This document shows positions 34,621 to 46,426 of a stretch of 64,000 bases of DNA, in pieces; the stretch's first letter is position 1; each line of letters opens with the position of its first letter. Origin of the DNA: Takakia lepidozioides (Eukaryota > Streptophyta > Takakiopsida > Takakiales > Takakiaceae); assembly GCA_030704615.1 (NCBI GenBank), contig CM060732.1, positions 79,130,171-79,194,170 of the forward strand, in the 5' to 3' direction. A program made the position numbers and the translations under genes. The notes under the pieces are model-generated. The model made no database searches, had not been told where the DNA came from, and saw nothing but the letters and a program-made list of their open reading frames with translations.

Positions 34621-35640
34621 TCATTATTTGATTTGGAATTTGATGATTCCGCTATTGTGAGTTCTCCTTAGGTTTTCAATATTGAAGATATGGTACTAGA
34701 GTTGGATTCTAATGCGCCGGCATTCCTCCAATTGAGATTCCGGAGGAGGGATTTCTAGTGACTATTACAGCAGGTAAGATGCCAGCGAACCTGACGGTAG
34801 GCTACATGTGGTTCTTGTGGCCCATATTACGCACACTTTTTTGTACGAGGTTGATGATGGCGTCGCTGATAAATTTGGTGAACCTGAAGAGAATAAATCT
34901 CCTGTTGTTCTAGTTTCAGAAGTTGCACTTCCAAATACCTCCCTCTCCACAGGTTCTTTGAAATCTTCAACAGAGAGTAACGTTGATGACGAAAGTTTTG
35001 TTGAAACAGATGCTCTTTGACATCGTTTCGCACCTCATTCTAAGGATGAAATGCTGATTGTAAATGAAAGAGGATGCCGTAAAAGTAAACATGGCGAGAA
35101 TTGGTCGCGGAACACTCTTGACGTCGAATGGAGCGTGGAGCAGAAGATTGATACCTCATTGTCCATTGAGGAACTCTCCAAATAGGAGGACCTTAGATAC
35201 ATCGTTGACCTTTTGGCTCGCTTTATACTTGATGCCAAGAAGCGTGATGGCTCACTATATCCTCTTGGGAGTATTAATTCATTCTTACGCGGTGTAGGCA
35301 GAATAATTTGTGCTCACTACAATAAGTGTGCCGTTGAATCCAGCAAACCTTGCGAAAAATTCTGTATAAGTCTTATGGATGACATGAGATATCAACGAGT
35401 CAAGTTGGCTGGTGACGAAGCTGTGGCAAGGTCTTTTAAAGCCGGCCTTGGAAAAAAAGTGCAGAAATTTGATTGTCTTACGCTTGACGAAGAAGCTCTT
35501 GTGTTGGCTCAATATGTGTCAACCTATTTCACTTTCCGGTTTGACTTATACATTCGTCTGGTACTGTACAAGAAATTTCTTTATTAGAGCGGTTTCTGAA
35601 ATGAGAGCAGCGACTGAACTGAAGGTGGGAACCACTAGAG
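34616..35640 (+). mobile_element. Crypton-like tyrosine-recombinase element, copy 1 (5' half)
   Basis: Carries the upstream acidic segment (VLVAHITHTFLYEVDDGVAD) and then the DUF3504-type region: KKRDGSLYPLGSINSFLRGV, then LMDDMRYQRVKLAGDEAVAR and LGKKVQKFDCLTLDEEALVL. This is the N-terminal half of the Crypton/ZMYM2/QRICH1-type recombinase domain. A TAG at about 35184 interrupts it. The catalytic half is missing: at about 35635-35660 the sequence switches to gypsy integrase in the opposite orientation. Confidence 0.65.
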
Positions 35641-35654
35641 TGAGCCCTCACAGC

Positions 35655-36280
35655 TAACTAAGACACCTGAAGATCCCAATCTCCTAGGTGTCCTTTCTGC
35701 AAGCCATACTTGCGCAAACCCCTCTTCACCGTCTGAACAACTATCTCTGCCAAGCCATCGGCCTCAAGATGATCCCGAGAAGTGGTGCGGTGGTCTATCA
35801 AGGCTTTATCACACAAAACCTGAAACTCCCCCAAGAACTCTCTCCCTTGGTCCGTGAGTACCTCAGTTGGAGCACCACAATTGGCTAAGCCACGATCCAA
35901 GAATGCATACGCAAGCCCCCTCACTAGCCTTGTCAGACAATTTAACCAACTCAATCCACTTGGAGAAGTGCTCCACCATCACCAACACATATCTGTGGTG
36001 GCGCATAGTTAGTGGCAACGGTCCTGCGAAGTCAAGACTCCACCTGTAGCCCAATCCTATGATGGGTAAAGGATGCAACCATGGTGTAGGGGCGTTGAAT
36101 GAAGCACGCACCCTGTCACACACCATGCACCTAGCCACGAACTGTTGCACCTCTATATGCATACCACGCCACCAATACTACCCCTGAAGTAAACTGTGAG
36201 TGCGTCGCACTCCAAAATGCCCCAACTCCTCATAAGCATGCCGCACCAATTCTCCACTGAAGTCTTCCCACTAGGAGGAG
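35655..36280 (-). pseudogene. Ty3/gypsy integrase fragment
   Basis: Matches the integrase at 52765-54612: ARCMVCDRVRASFNAPTPW, then LDFAGPLPLTMRHH and LTDQGREFLGEFQ, with frameshifts and the Pro-to-Leu change DHLEADGLAE. It adjoins Crypton copy 1, and no LTR separates them. Confidence 0.85.
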
Positions 36281-37417
36281 CCTTACTCAATCGTTATTGA
36301 CATACTTTCAATTTGCCAGTCCTGAAGTTTTTTCTCTGAGGTTTTCCTCCATTTTCCGTCTAAGCTCTACGACTTTTCTGCACCAAATTTTCATTTTATT
36401 TGATTTTCATACTTCTCATCTTTGGCCCTGGTTTAAGAGGGAATTTCACATGTCATTTTCCGTTGTTCAAATTTAAGCAATTTATTTCTCATAGTTTTTT
36501 ATTTGGTGGTCTGACTTTTTATCCTCTCTTATGTTTCTTCATATCCATTTTCTCCCATGAGATCCAGGCGCTTCCCAAAAGTCGTTATATAACGTCATTT
36601 TCTTTCCAAATCTCATAGTCTGTACTTTCATTTTATTTATTTATTTGGCAATTAGGATTTTGGATTGACATACATTTTTTATAGTACCTTGCTTTTTTTG
36701 TTAGCATTACCTCTAACCCTTACCCTTTTCTGCAAATGGCCCATGAACTATTCATACCATAACCATAGCCATAACCGTACCCATTATGGTTATTGAAATG
36801 TCTTCTCCCTTCACATTTGCGCAAGCTTTTTCCTTGTTTTGGATTGACATGCATTTAGGCATGTTATAGTTTGTTTTCTATGTTACATCTTAATACTAGG
36901 TCAAGGTTCCAACGACGAGTCTTTCATTTAAATACTTGTCCATAATATTAGGTCTTCATTTTTTTTTGCTTACTAGTACCCTACTAACAACACTAAGTTC
37001 TAGCGAAAGTCTGGAGTTTTCCATAAGTGTTTGTCTATTTTGTAACTTAAACAAAAACCCTAAACCCTTACTAGAAAACCCTAAACATTTACCCTTAACC
37101 CAATACCCCAGAACCATTCCCTTCCCTTTGCAAATAGGAATCAACTATCCATACCATATCCATAACCATTCTAGTTATCCAATCTCTTCATGTAAACCAA
37201 ATTTCCATTTTGTACCATACTAACACACACTAATTTGTAGCGAGTGCGAGTCTTCCGGCATGTATGCTCACCATTTCTGCCTTAAACCCAAGCCCTATAC
37301 CCTCGTCGAAAACCCTAAGGAAAACCTTACGCCATTGTTACGTCTAAACCCTTACCTTTCCCCTGCAACTGGGAATGAAGTATCCATACCATAACCATAA
37401 CTATTTATGGTTATTGT
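36281..37417. other. Spacer, no gene seen
   Basis: Rich in phrases such as AAACCCTAAACC and ACCATAACCATA. These give a weak telomere-like look at 37055-37095 but are not a true telomeric array. No coding motif. Confidence 0.4.
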
Positions 37418-38380
37418 CGTGCACCTAAGCATCGTGCCACAACATACATCGCTGTCCACCACACAATCTAAGCACACAATCCTAGAAAGCTATACCACAA
37501 TAGATAAGAGATGAGAAATGAGAGAAGTAGAAGACAAAATGAAAGCTCTCAAAGCATGAAGCAATCACATGAAGAACAAGCCCTAGTCCTTCCAAGTGAC
37601 ATCCACTCTATCACATAAACTAAGTCAAGCCAAGGGCACCTTGGCTAAAGGAATCCACCCTACAAAAGCCCTCAACACACTCCCTCTCAATACCTAGAGC
37701 TATGGAGGTGAGAGAAGCTCCAAGAAATCAGAACGACAACTCTTCCACACCAAAAACAACTCCACGGTGTCGCTCCTGTAAGGACACCCCAGCCCAAACC
37801 CGGATTGACTCTTGCCTCCACCTACGGAAAGGTCTTGGCCTAATGAGAGGGTGAAAAACTACGAGGAAGAGAAGCTAAAGCAATGCCTAACCCCAACATG
37901 CCCTCATCCCAACACTCTTCCTCTCCTCTCTTCCCTCACTTGTATGACCATGGGAATATCATGAAGATACTCCTCAAAACCGCCCTCCATGAGCTTTGAA
38001 ATTTGGCCTTCAAGACCACATACTAGTTCTCAGGCAATCCATCAGTGCCTCCACGGGTCAGCCCAGGCCGTCCAAAGGTCAACACAGGCCACCACAGACC
38101 AGCACAGGCCCACACAGATTACATGTCAAGCCCTCACAGCCCCACACAGGCCACAACCCGTCACAACCAGTCACAGCCCCACAGGTCACATCCATCACAA
38201 CCCATCATAGCCCCACAGTCCGTCACAGCCCCATAGGCCACAGCCTATCACAGCCCACCACAGCCCTACAGGCCACAGGTCACAGCCTATCACATCTTGT
38301 CACAGGCCCATAGGCCACAGCCCGTCATAGCCCTAAAGGCCACAGCCTGTCACAGCCCATCACAGCCCCATCCATGTGCG
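37418..38380. repeat. LTR-like start and CACAGCCC minisatellite, copy 2
   Basis: TGTCGTGCACCTAAGCATC at about 37418 resembles the TGTCGTGCGCATAC block found near other LTRs here. From 37803 the sequence duplicates 34150-34400, including the following minisatellite (38045-38370). Confidence 0.65.
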
Positions 38381-38796
38381 CTCATGGCAGTTTAGCCATT
38401 TCTCCAAGGGGGTTTAGCCACACCAAGCTAGGGTTTGTGTCTCTTGAACCTTGAGCTCTCTTGCAACGAGCTATGGTAGCTGTGAAGAAATCTGCAATGT
38501 CTTCTTGCTCTTTTCAACTCCCATACACCACCAACAAAAGCTCTAAATCATGAGGAAGATGCTTGCCACAAACCAAGCTCTCTTCTCCACTTAGACTCCA
38601 AAAACCCCGCCACTAAACTCAATGGCAAACAACCAAGCCTTGCTGGTTTCCAGCCCTTGTGAGCACTTATTCATGCGCTCTCCTTGGCCATAGCACGTGT
38701 CTTAGAGCCTATTCCAGCCCCCTACACCTGCCGCTTCAAGAGCCATGCTCTATCTAGGCTTGTAGTTGAAACCCCAACTCAAAACACGCTCTACAA
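38381..38796. other. Spacer, no gene seen
   Basis: Possibly internal non-coding sequence of a defective LTR element. Confidence 0.35.
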
Positions 38797-39260
38797 GTGC
38801 CGGACTGTCACATAAGAGCAGATCAGCCCATTACCTTCCCTTCTAGCTCTCCAAAGCTTAAAGATGGAGGCCTAACTAGGCTGAATGCATGCTCCACACA
38901 TGCACTACTCCCACATAAGAGAAATCAGCTCCTTTGCTTCCTTACTTGCACCCACAAATCTGAAAATACAAGCTTCAGCGGGCTGAAAGCATGCTCCACT
39001 CATGCCCTACAGGGAAACCAACCCTTCCTTCTTTTTTGCACTCCCAAACCTAAAAGTACAAGCCTTCAATGGGCTGAAAGCATGCTCCACACATGCATTG
39101 CCCTCACACAAGAGAAATCAGCCCTTCCCTCTTCCTTGCTTGCCCTCCAAGCTTGAAGATGGAAGCTTCAATGGGCTGCATGCATGCTCCACACATGCAA
39201 CCCCTTCACACAAGAGGTATCAGCCCCCTATCTTGGCTCCTTGGCTCCTTGATGCTCTCT
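38797..39260. repeat. About 100-bp tandem repeats containing GCATGC palindromes
   Basis: GGCTGAAAGCATGCTCCACACATGC or a close variant occurs near 38880, 38980, 39074 and 39174, giving a period close to 100 bases. Each unit then has an AAGAGAAATCAGC block and a CTTCCTTGCTTG-like block. Confidence 0.75.
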
Positions 39261-39618
39261 AAAACAAGACTAAGCAATCTATAGCCTTTGCCAAGCTCCT
39301 GAAACCCTAAGGCTTATATTTCTAGCCACAAGACACTCCTCTTGTGGTGCAAGAGCTCTTCTAAGCTCTGAAACCCTAGGTGCACATTCCATGGCCTTGC
39401 CGCACCTCTTCACTTCTGTTTTAGCCCTGCTTTTGCCATGGCAAGAGCCCTCTCAATGCTGAAAGCTCGAGATTGAAACCCAATCTCAACATACTCCACC
39501 AAGTACACTGATTTGCCCCAAAGCCAAATCAGCCCTCTCGCTTGATCTTTTCCTGTTCCGCACCATGGAAGCTCGTATTCCCAAGGCCAATTCTCAGATT
39601 CGCCGCCAGAGCCACTAT
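39261..39618. other. Spacer, no gene seen
   Basis: Continuation of non-coding repeat-type sequence. Confidence 0.3.
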
Positions 39619-41433
39619 AACCTGCTCTTGACTGATCCTCTTCCCAATCGTGCTTGCTTATGCATGTACACAATCTGAAACCATCAAGGTGCTCTGGAAT
39701 TACCTGCAGCATGGTGCTTTCATCTCTGAAGCTGAAGATCGAATGCCAAGGTCTACCACCACGTAACCCACATCGCCTCCGTTCCTAACAACCAAGAGCT
39801 CCATGATGCTCATTGCATAACAACCGGTTTCTCTCATTTCAAGCAAAAACCACAAGTGCTACAACTAACTCATATCTGGCACTCACAGATACGAGCTCAT
39901 CTTTCTCGAGTGACAAACCCGTGATAAACAAGAAGAATACAAGCACAAGGTCATGCGAACTCACAAAGCTGAAGCATAAACTCATGTATATATAAACTCA
40001 TCATTCAAATACAAGTCAAGCCAAGTGCACCCCACGCCATGGGGAATCCACACTATGGCGCCATAGCTAGACGCGGTGAGGCTCAACTCGAGAAAGATGA
40101 GCCTCCCGCGCTTGCCGTGAAGATAACCACTCCGGGGCCTAAATCTGCCTTGACCCCTGGATTGGCACTTGGGCCAATTCCAAATGTCAACATGTAAAAG
40201 CTAGCTATTTCTTAGCTAGTTTCACACTAGTGGTGAAATAACTTGACAGTTCTTTTCTCCAGCCCCAACCTTCCTTAGGTTGGTGGCCCTTTTCTCCCGG
40301 AGTTTTGCCACGGGGTAGTATCCCCTTAATAAGCTTTACGGCTTGTATCTTCACTTGTTATTTTATCCTGTCCATTTTAATCTATTTCCAGGGCCACCGT
40401 CCCCAGCCTGTTAAAAATAAAATATAAAAATCAGATAATTAAATACATAAGAATCTGCCAAAACTTTGTTGCCAAGACCTGAGTAGTCATATTCTCTAAA
40501 ACATTATGGTATAAATTATTTGGAACATTTGAAAAGAAGACCAAGTATATACAGTGACGAGTCCATAAACAACCATTAAACGACACCATCCCTCCGAGCT
40601 GGGAGCTCCTTTAGTGCTCATCACTCCCCTATAGAGGGCGAAGAGTCCGAAGTGAATTAGAGGCACCCCGCTCTCTTAAGAAGACTAGATCTAGAATGCA
40701 ACTTTCCTTTTAGACTTACAAGAGGAAGTGCGGTAGCTACTTAGTCAAGTGCTGGTTTCTTTATTTCTACCAGTTGTCTTCTGGCTTCTGTTTTCTTCTT
40801 CTGTTGGCTTTGGTGTTGGACTGGTATCAAGTTTTTTACATATTAGTCTGGTCCTAGTACTTAGGGGAAGGCCATGCCCGAAAATCCAAGAACCCCCGAC
40901 CCGAGAGGCCTTCCCCTACATAAAGCACGTGGAAGATTTCTTTCCGCCTTCCGGATCTTTTCGACCAGGGGTTGGCGCTCATTCTATACTCAGTGCCCGC
41001 TTTTCTATGTGTTATTTCCGATTTGTTGCGTATCAGGCGTCAAAGCTTTTGTCGCGATTGAGTCTCCCAGGGCTTAAAGTGGAGAAGATGAGGATGATGT
41101 TGCTGATGTTGCGGCTGATTCAATTCCGTAGGATTCATTATCTGATTTGGAATTTGATGATTCTGCTATTGTGAGTTCTCCTTAGGTTTTTAATATTGAA
41201 GATAGGGTACTAGAGTTGGATTCTAATGCGCCGGCTTGTTCCTCCAATTGAGATTCCGGAGGAGTTACACATGTGGTTCTTGTGGCCCATATCACGCACA
41301 TTTTTTTGTACGAGGTTGATGATGGCATTGCTGATAAATTTGGTGAACCTGATGAGAATAAATCTCCTGTTGTTCTAGTTTCAAAAGTTGCACTTCCAAA
41401 TACCTCCCTCTCCACAGGTTCTTTGAAATCTTT
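39619..41433 (+). repeat. Long direct repeat, copy A (leader + LTR-B + Crypton 5' part)
   Basis: This segment is repeated at 41974-43800 in the same orientation with high identity. It contains, in order, a leader-like part (CCTGCTCTTGACTGATCCTC), an LTR-like body with TGATAAACAAG at its start and AATAACTTGACA at its end (about 39921-40250), and about 1.2 kb that belongs to the Crypton-like element's 5' side. It stops at 41433, where another LTR starts. Confidence 0.8.
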
Positions 41434-41974
41434 GTCGTGCGCATACATATCGCTACACAACTACATCGCTATCCAAAACCACACAACACATGTGCACACC
41501 AAACACTAGTCTATCACTAATGCACCACTAGTCCACCACTAGGCTGCCACTAGTCCATCACAATATATAAGGAAATGAAGATGATACAAGCACACAAGTT
41601 CTCTCAAACTCGCATACTTGCACATGAAAACATCACTCATATATTAAGTCGAGCCAAGTGCACCCCACGCCATGGGGAATCCACACTACGGCGCCATAGC
41701 TAGACGCGGTGAGGCTCAACTCGAGAAAGATGAGCCCACCGTAATCTGCCGTGACGATAACAACGCCAGGTGCCCAAACATGTATTGGCCTCTGGATTGA
41801 CACTTGGGTCAATCCCAAATATCAATATATAAAAGCTAGCTATTTCCTAGCTAACTTCACACTAATGGTAAAATAACTTGACAGCTGTCGTGCGCATACA
41901 TATCGCTACACAACTACATCGCTGTCCAAAACCACACAACACATGTGCACACCAAACACTAGTCTATCACTAGT
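41434..41974 (-). mobile_element. Solo LTR with an 87-base direct repeat at both ends
   Basis: The segment opens and closes with TGTCGTGCGCATACATATCG-type sequence (41434-41520 and 41887-41974). The middle is the same LTR body as in other copies, with GCTCAACTCGAGAAAGATGAG and ending AATAACTTGACA. It splits the long direct repeat. The same end-repeat layout occurs at 51980-52504. Confidence 0.6.
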
Positions 41975-42596
41975 CCTGCTCTTGACTGATCCTCTTCCCA
42001 ATCGTGCTTGCTTATGCATGTACACAATCTGAAATTAAGGTGCTCTGGAATTACCTGCAGTATGGTGCTTTCATCTCTGAAGCTGAAGATCGAATGCCAA
42101 GGTCTACCTCCTCGTAACCCACATCGCCTCCGCTCCTAACAACCAAGAGCTCCACAGTGCTCATTGCATAACAACCTGGTTTCTCTAATTCTCAAGCGAA
42201 ATCCACAAGTGCTACAACTAACTCATATCTGACACTCACAGATACGAGCTCATCTTTCTTGAGTGATAAACAAGAAGAATACAAGAACAAGCTCATGCGA
42301 GCTCACAAAGCTGAAGCATAAATTCATGCATATATAAACTCATCACTCAAATATAAGTCAAGCCAAGTGCACCCCACGCCATGGGAAATCCACACTACGG
42401 CGCCATAGCTAAGCGCGGTGACGCTCAACTCGAGAAAGATGAGCCTCCCACGCTTGCCGTGAAGATAACCACTCCGGGGCCTAAATCTGCCTTGACCCCT
42501 GGATTGGCACTTGGGCCAATCCCAAATGTCAACATATAAAAGCTAGCTATTTCCTAGCTAGTTCCACACTAGTGGTGAAATAATTTGACAGTTCTT
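41974..42596. mobile_element. Leader and LTR-B body, copy B of the long direct repeat
   Basis: Matches 39619-40250. The LTR body runs from about TGATAAACAAG (42262) to ATAATTTGACA (42596). Related to, but distinct from, the LTR of the methyltransferase element. Confidence 0.65.
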
Positions 42597-45300
42597 TTCT
42601 CCGGCCCCAACCTTCCTTAGGTTGGTGGCCCTTTTTCTCCCGGAGTTTTGCTACGGGGTAGTATCCCCTTAATAAGCTTTACGGCTTGTATCTTCACTTG
42701 TTATTTTATCCCGTCCATTTTAATCTATTTCCAGGGCCACCGTCCCCAGCCTGTTAAAAATAAAATATAAAAATCAGATAATTAAATACATAAGAATCTG
42801 CCAAAACTTTGTTGCCAAGACCTGAGTAGTCATATTTCTCTAAAGCATTATGGTATAAATTATTTGGAACATTTTAAAGGAAGACCAAGTATATGCAGTG
42901 ACGAGTCCATAAACAACCATTAAACGACACCATCCCTCCGAGCTGGGAGCTCTTTTAGTGCTCGTCACTCCCCTATAGAAGGCAAAGAGTCCGAGAAGTG
43001 AATTGGAGGCACCGCCGCTCTCTTAGGAAAACTAGATCTAGAACGCAACTTTCCTTTCAGACTTACAAGAGGAAACGTGGTAGCTACTTAGTCATGTGCT
43101 GGTTTCTTTCTTTCTACCAGCTGTCTTCTGGCTTCCGTTTTCTTCTTCTCTTGGCTTTGGTGTTGGACTTGTATCAAGTTTTTTACATATTAGTCTGGTC
43201 CTAGTACTTAGGGGAAGGCCATGCCCGAAAATCCAAGAACCCCCGACCCGAGAGGCCTTCCCCTGCATAAAGCACGTGGAAGATTTCTTTCCGCCTTCCG
43301 GATCTTTTCGACCAGGGATTGGCGCTTCTTTTCATTCTATACGCAGTGCCCACTTTTCTATGTGTTGTTTCCGCTTTTGTTGCGTATCAGGTGTCAAAGC
43401 TTTTGTCACGATTGTGATGTTGTGGCTGATTCCATTCCGTAAGGTTCATTATCTGATTTGGAATTTGATGATTTTGCTATTGTGAGTTCTCCTTAGGTTT
43501 TTAATATTGAAGATATGGTACTAGAGTTGGATTCTAATGCGCCGGCATTCCTCCAATTGAGATTCCGGAGGAGGGATTTCTAGTGACTATTACAGCAGGT
43601 AAGATGCCAGCGAACCTGACGGTAGGCTACATGTGGTTCTTGTGGCCCATATCACGCACACTTTTTTGTACGAGGTTGATGATGGCGTCGCTGATAAATT
43701 TGGTGAACCTGAAGAGAATAAATCTCCTGCTGTTCTAGTTTCAGAAGTTGCACTTCCAAATACCTCCCTCTCCACAGGTTCTTTGAAATCTTCAACAGAG
43801 AGTAACGTTGATGACGAAAGTTTTGTTGAAACAGATTGCTCTTTGACGTCGTTTCGCACCTCATTCTAAGGATGAAATGCTGATTGTAAATGAAAGAGGA
43901 TGCCGTAAAAGTAAACATGGCGAGAATTGGTCGCGGAACACTCTTGACGTCGAATGGAGCGTGGAGCAGAAGATTGATACCTCATTGTCCATTGAGGAAC
44001 TCTCCGAACAGGAGGACCTTAGATACATCGTTGATCTTTTGGCTCGCTTTATACTTGATGCCAAGAAGCGTGATGGCTCACTATATCCTCTTGGGAGTAT
44101 TAATTCATTCTTACGCGGTGTAGGCAGAATAATTTGTGCTCACTACAATAAGTGTGCCGTTGAATCCAGCAAACCTTGCGAAAAATTCTGTATAAGTCTT
44201 ATGGATGACATGAGATATCAACGAATCAAGTTGGCTGGTGACGAAGCTGTGGCAAGGTCTTTTAAAGCCGGCCTTGGAAAAAAAGTGCAGAAATTTGATT
44301 GTCTTACGCTTGACGAAGAAGCTCTTGTGTTGGCTCAACTGAACTGAAGATTTTTCCATCGAGCACACTGTCATGGGAAAGGTTCTGAGATATATCCAGT
44401 CTTTCGAAGACTGTAAAGGCTGATGTTGCGAGATGCGGCGTGAACAACATTCGAAAAGCTGTCGGTTGTCAAGTTGCAGCCATCATCGAGACGTATGAGA
44501 AAATGATTTCTCGTAGGCCTTCTTGGCCACCTGGAGAGTCCGGTCCTCATCCACTGTTTTTGACAGCGCTTTCAAAGTGAAAGGCTACAGATCCCGTTTG
44601 GTACTCCAAAGGTCCTATAGGCAAAAATATGCTTGCAACCGTTACAAAGAGAATGACTATCCGGCTTGTCTGAGAAGACTTTGACAAACAAGAGCGGCAG
44701 GACGACAGGAATTACTCGGATGTAGGAAGGCTGTGTGCCTACCATATATGGAATGGACATAATCGGACATAGGGATGCCGAAAGTTACGAGAAATACAAT
44801 CTGTGGATAAAATGCTCAGAGATCGTGCTATTTCAACGGATTATTAGTGGCGTGAAATTTCTTGGTCAACATTCCAAGATGCTCACTGGCAGGAGGTCGG
44901 TGCCTATGCGAAATTGCAAGAACATCAGGTGGCCAATGTCGTTCCTACAGAGTGTCCGGTTTTTGGTGGATTAGTTCCACATTCAAATGTTGTGGCTACA
45001 GTACCTGCAACACTTCCACTCGTTGTTTTCGATGAGGTTCCTGGAGCGCTTCAAGTGGATAAGGGAAAATCTAAAGTGTCCTGATCTGATATGGAGAATT
45101 TTTTTCGATCTTCTGGATTCTATATTCCGGGAAGCAGAACAGATGATGCATAAGAATTGGCCAATCAACTACCAGGTTCGTGGTTCCACAAACAATGTGG
45201 GTGGCCATTCATTCAGCAATCTTCAGAATTGTGTCATTCTTCAAATTGGTCCCAATGTTGTTATGCTGCCGCATTGTTGAAGGTTGCTATGGCATCTAAG
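42597..45300 (+). mobile_element. Crypton-like tyrosine-recombinase element, longest copy
   Basis: Frame 43877-44347 holds the N-terminal DUF3504-type half: WSVEQKIDTSLSIEELSEQE, then ARFILDAKKRDGSLYPLGSI and AGDEAVARSFKAGLGKKVQK. Further on, in shifted frames, are DPVWYSKGPIGKNML (about 44590-44630), then GRTTGITRM, a stop, and MDIIGHRDAESYEKYN (about 44690-44800). These correspond to the WYS-x-x-PLG, R-x-T-x-x-x-R and GHR...Y blocks of the family's catalytic half. The tail has FSNLQNCVILQIG. A roughly 110-base deletion at 44336, stops and frameshifts make it inactive. The expected enzyme cuts and joins DNA through a tyrosine, without target duplication. Assignment rests on remembered family motifs. 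Confidence 0.65.
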
Positions 45301-45676
45301 TATACATCTGAGTCCGGCAAGGTAAATAACTGATGTTAGTTCAAATTCATGCATATTTCTAGCTTCAGTACTTGTGTACATATTCATCTTTGAACTCATC
45401 AACGCCCCACATCGGCAACCTACCACACAAAATCTGGGTTATGAAAGCGTCATATCCTTCTAGAAGCCAACCAGCAAACAAGGCTGCAACAAACTTTATA
45501 ATGTGTCCGGAAGAAACAAACTGGGGCCTTCAACAACAGCCAACAAGGGATTGGGTGTCCTGGAATAGGCAGCTTTTATTTTGCACTACAAATCTTGTGT
45601 CATGCAATGTGCACTAATTAAAGTTCCCTTTTTGGAGTCTGGATGATTACCACTCACTTCAACCTGGTATTCTTCA
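45301..45676. other. Spacer, no gene seen
   Basis: Between the Crypton-like element and the GNAT gene; no coding motif. Confidence 0.35.
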
Positions 45677-46267
45677 CTACACTGATTGGTCCGCACCAGG
45701 TGGGTACGTGCAGTCACTAAGGCTCGGAGGCACTCCGTGCTCATCTGGAGTTTCCCAGATATCAAACATAAATACATTCAGAAGAGTGCCTCTCTTTATG
45801 ATAAAATTGTTGAGTAGAACTGCCCTTCGAAAACCACATTTCTCCAGCACTCTTTGCGATGGAATGTTTGTATCAAATGCATAAGCTTGTATGCGTGCCA
45901 GCTTCAATTCCTCGAAACCCGCATACAAAGCCATCTTCGTCGCATGCGTTGTAATCCCTTGGCCCCAATACTTTTTAGCAATGAGGTAGCTCAAGTCCGC
46001 CCGGAGAGAATGAACTCCTTCACCAATGCTAAGGAAAATGGACCCTGCTGGAATGCCATCAACACAAATTGCTCTGAACCAAGGATGGGGATCAATTACA
46101 GAACTGAAATACTCACGGATTTCTTCCTCAGACTGAAGAGTTTCACGCGGGGTTGTTGCTGTAACCTCATCGTCTCCAGCCCATGTCATCATGTACTTCA
46201 CATCCTCAATGCTGAATTTCCGAAGTGTCACCCGATCAGACGTGATGGCGCCGGCAGGTGATGCCAT
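45677..46267 (-). CDS. GNAT-family N-acetyltransferase, RimJ/RimL-like, paralog
   Basis: Start at 46267 gives MASPAGAITSDRVTLRKFSI, matching the normal N-terminus; the frame is open 53 codons further upstream but without family resemblance. The core has MMTWAGDDEVT, then PHPWFRAICVDGIPAGSI, the acetyl-CoA loop KKYWGQGITTHATKMAL and NIPSQRVLEKCGFRRA. It resembles the GNAT at 7276-7887 block for block and has a slightly longer C-terminus. About 196 residues; intact. Same general role: acetyl transfer from acetyl-CoA to an unknown amine. Confidence 0.85.
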   Translation of the reverse strand: MASPAGAITSDRVTLRKFSIEDVKYMMTWAGDDEVTATTPRETLQSEEEIREYFSSVIDPHPWFRAICVDGIPAGSIFLSIGEGVHSLRADLSYLIAKKYWGQGITTHATKMALYAGFEELKLARIQAYAFDTNIPSQRVLEKCGFRRAVLLNNFIIKRGTLLNVFMFDIWETPDEHGVPPSLSDCTYPPGADQSV

Positions 46268-46426
46268 CCAAACCGAAAGCGGGATACCAACTGAAATTTG
46301 CTTACTTGGAGCACCCCTTTCAAACACTCCACCACTATGATTTGCCCTGTGATCAACCCCTAACTTATAGATCCTTGCCAGCTGCAAACAAGGCCAAGAT
46401 TGGGTGATGAATAAACGACCAAACAC

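Noticed and set aside
37055-37095. Interstitial telomere repeats (AAACCCT-like)
   Set aside because: Only a few imperfect units occur; no regular TTTAGGG array is present.
38797-39284. Open frames of 60-119 residues as genes
   Set aside because: They are translations of a tandem DNA repeat and have no family resemblance.
40749-41174. Hydrophobic 141-residue frame as a membrane protein
   Set aside because: The homologous segment at 43096 differs by indels that alter the frame, and the region is part of a decayed element.
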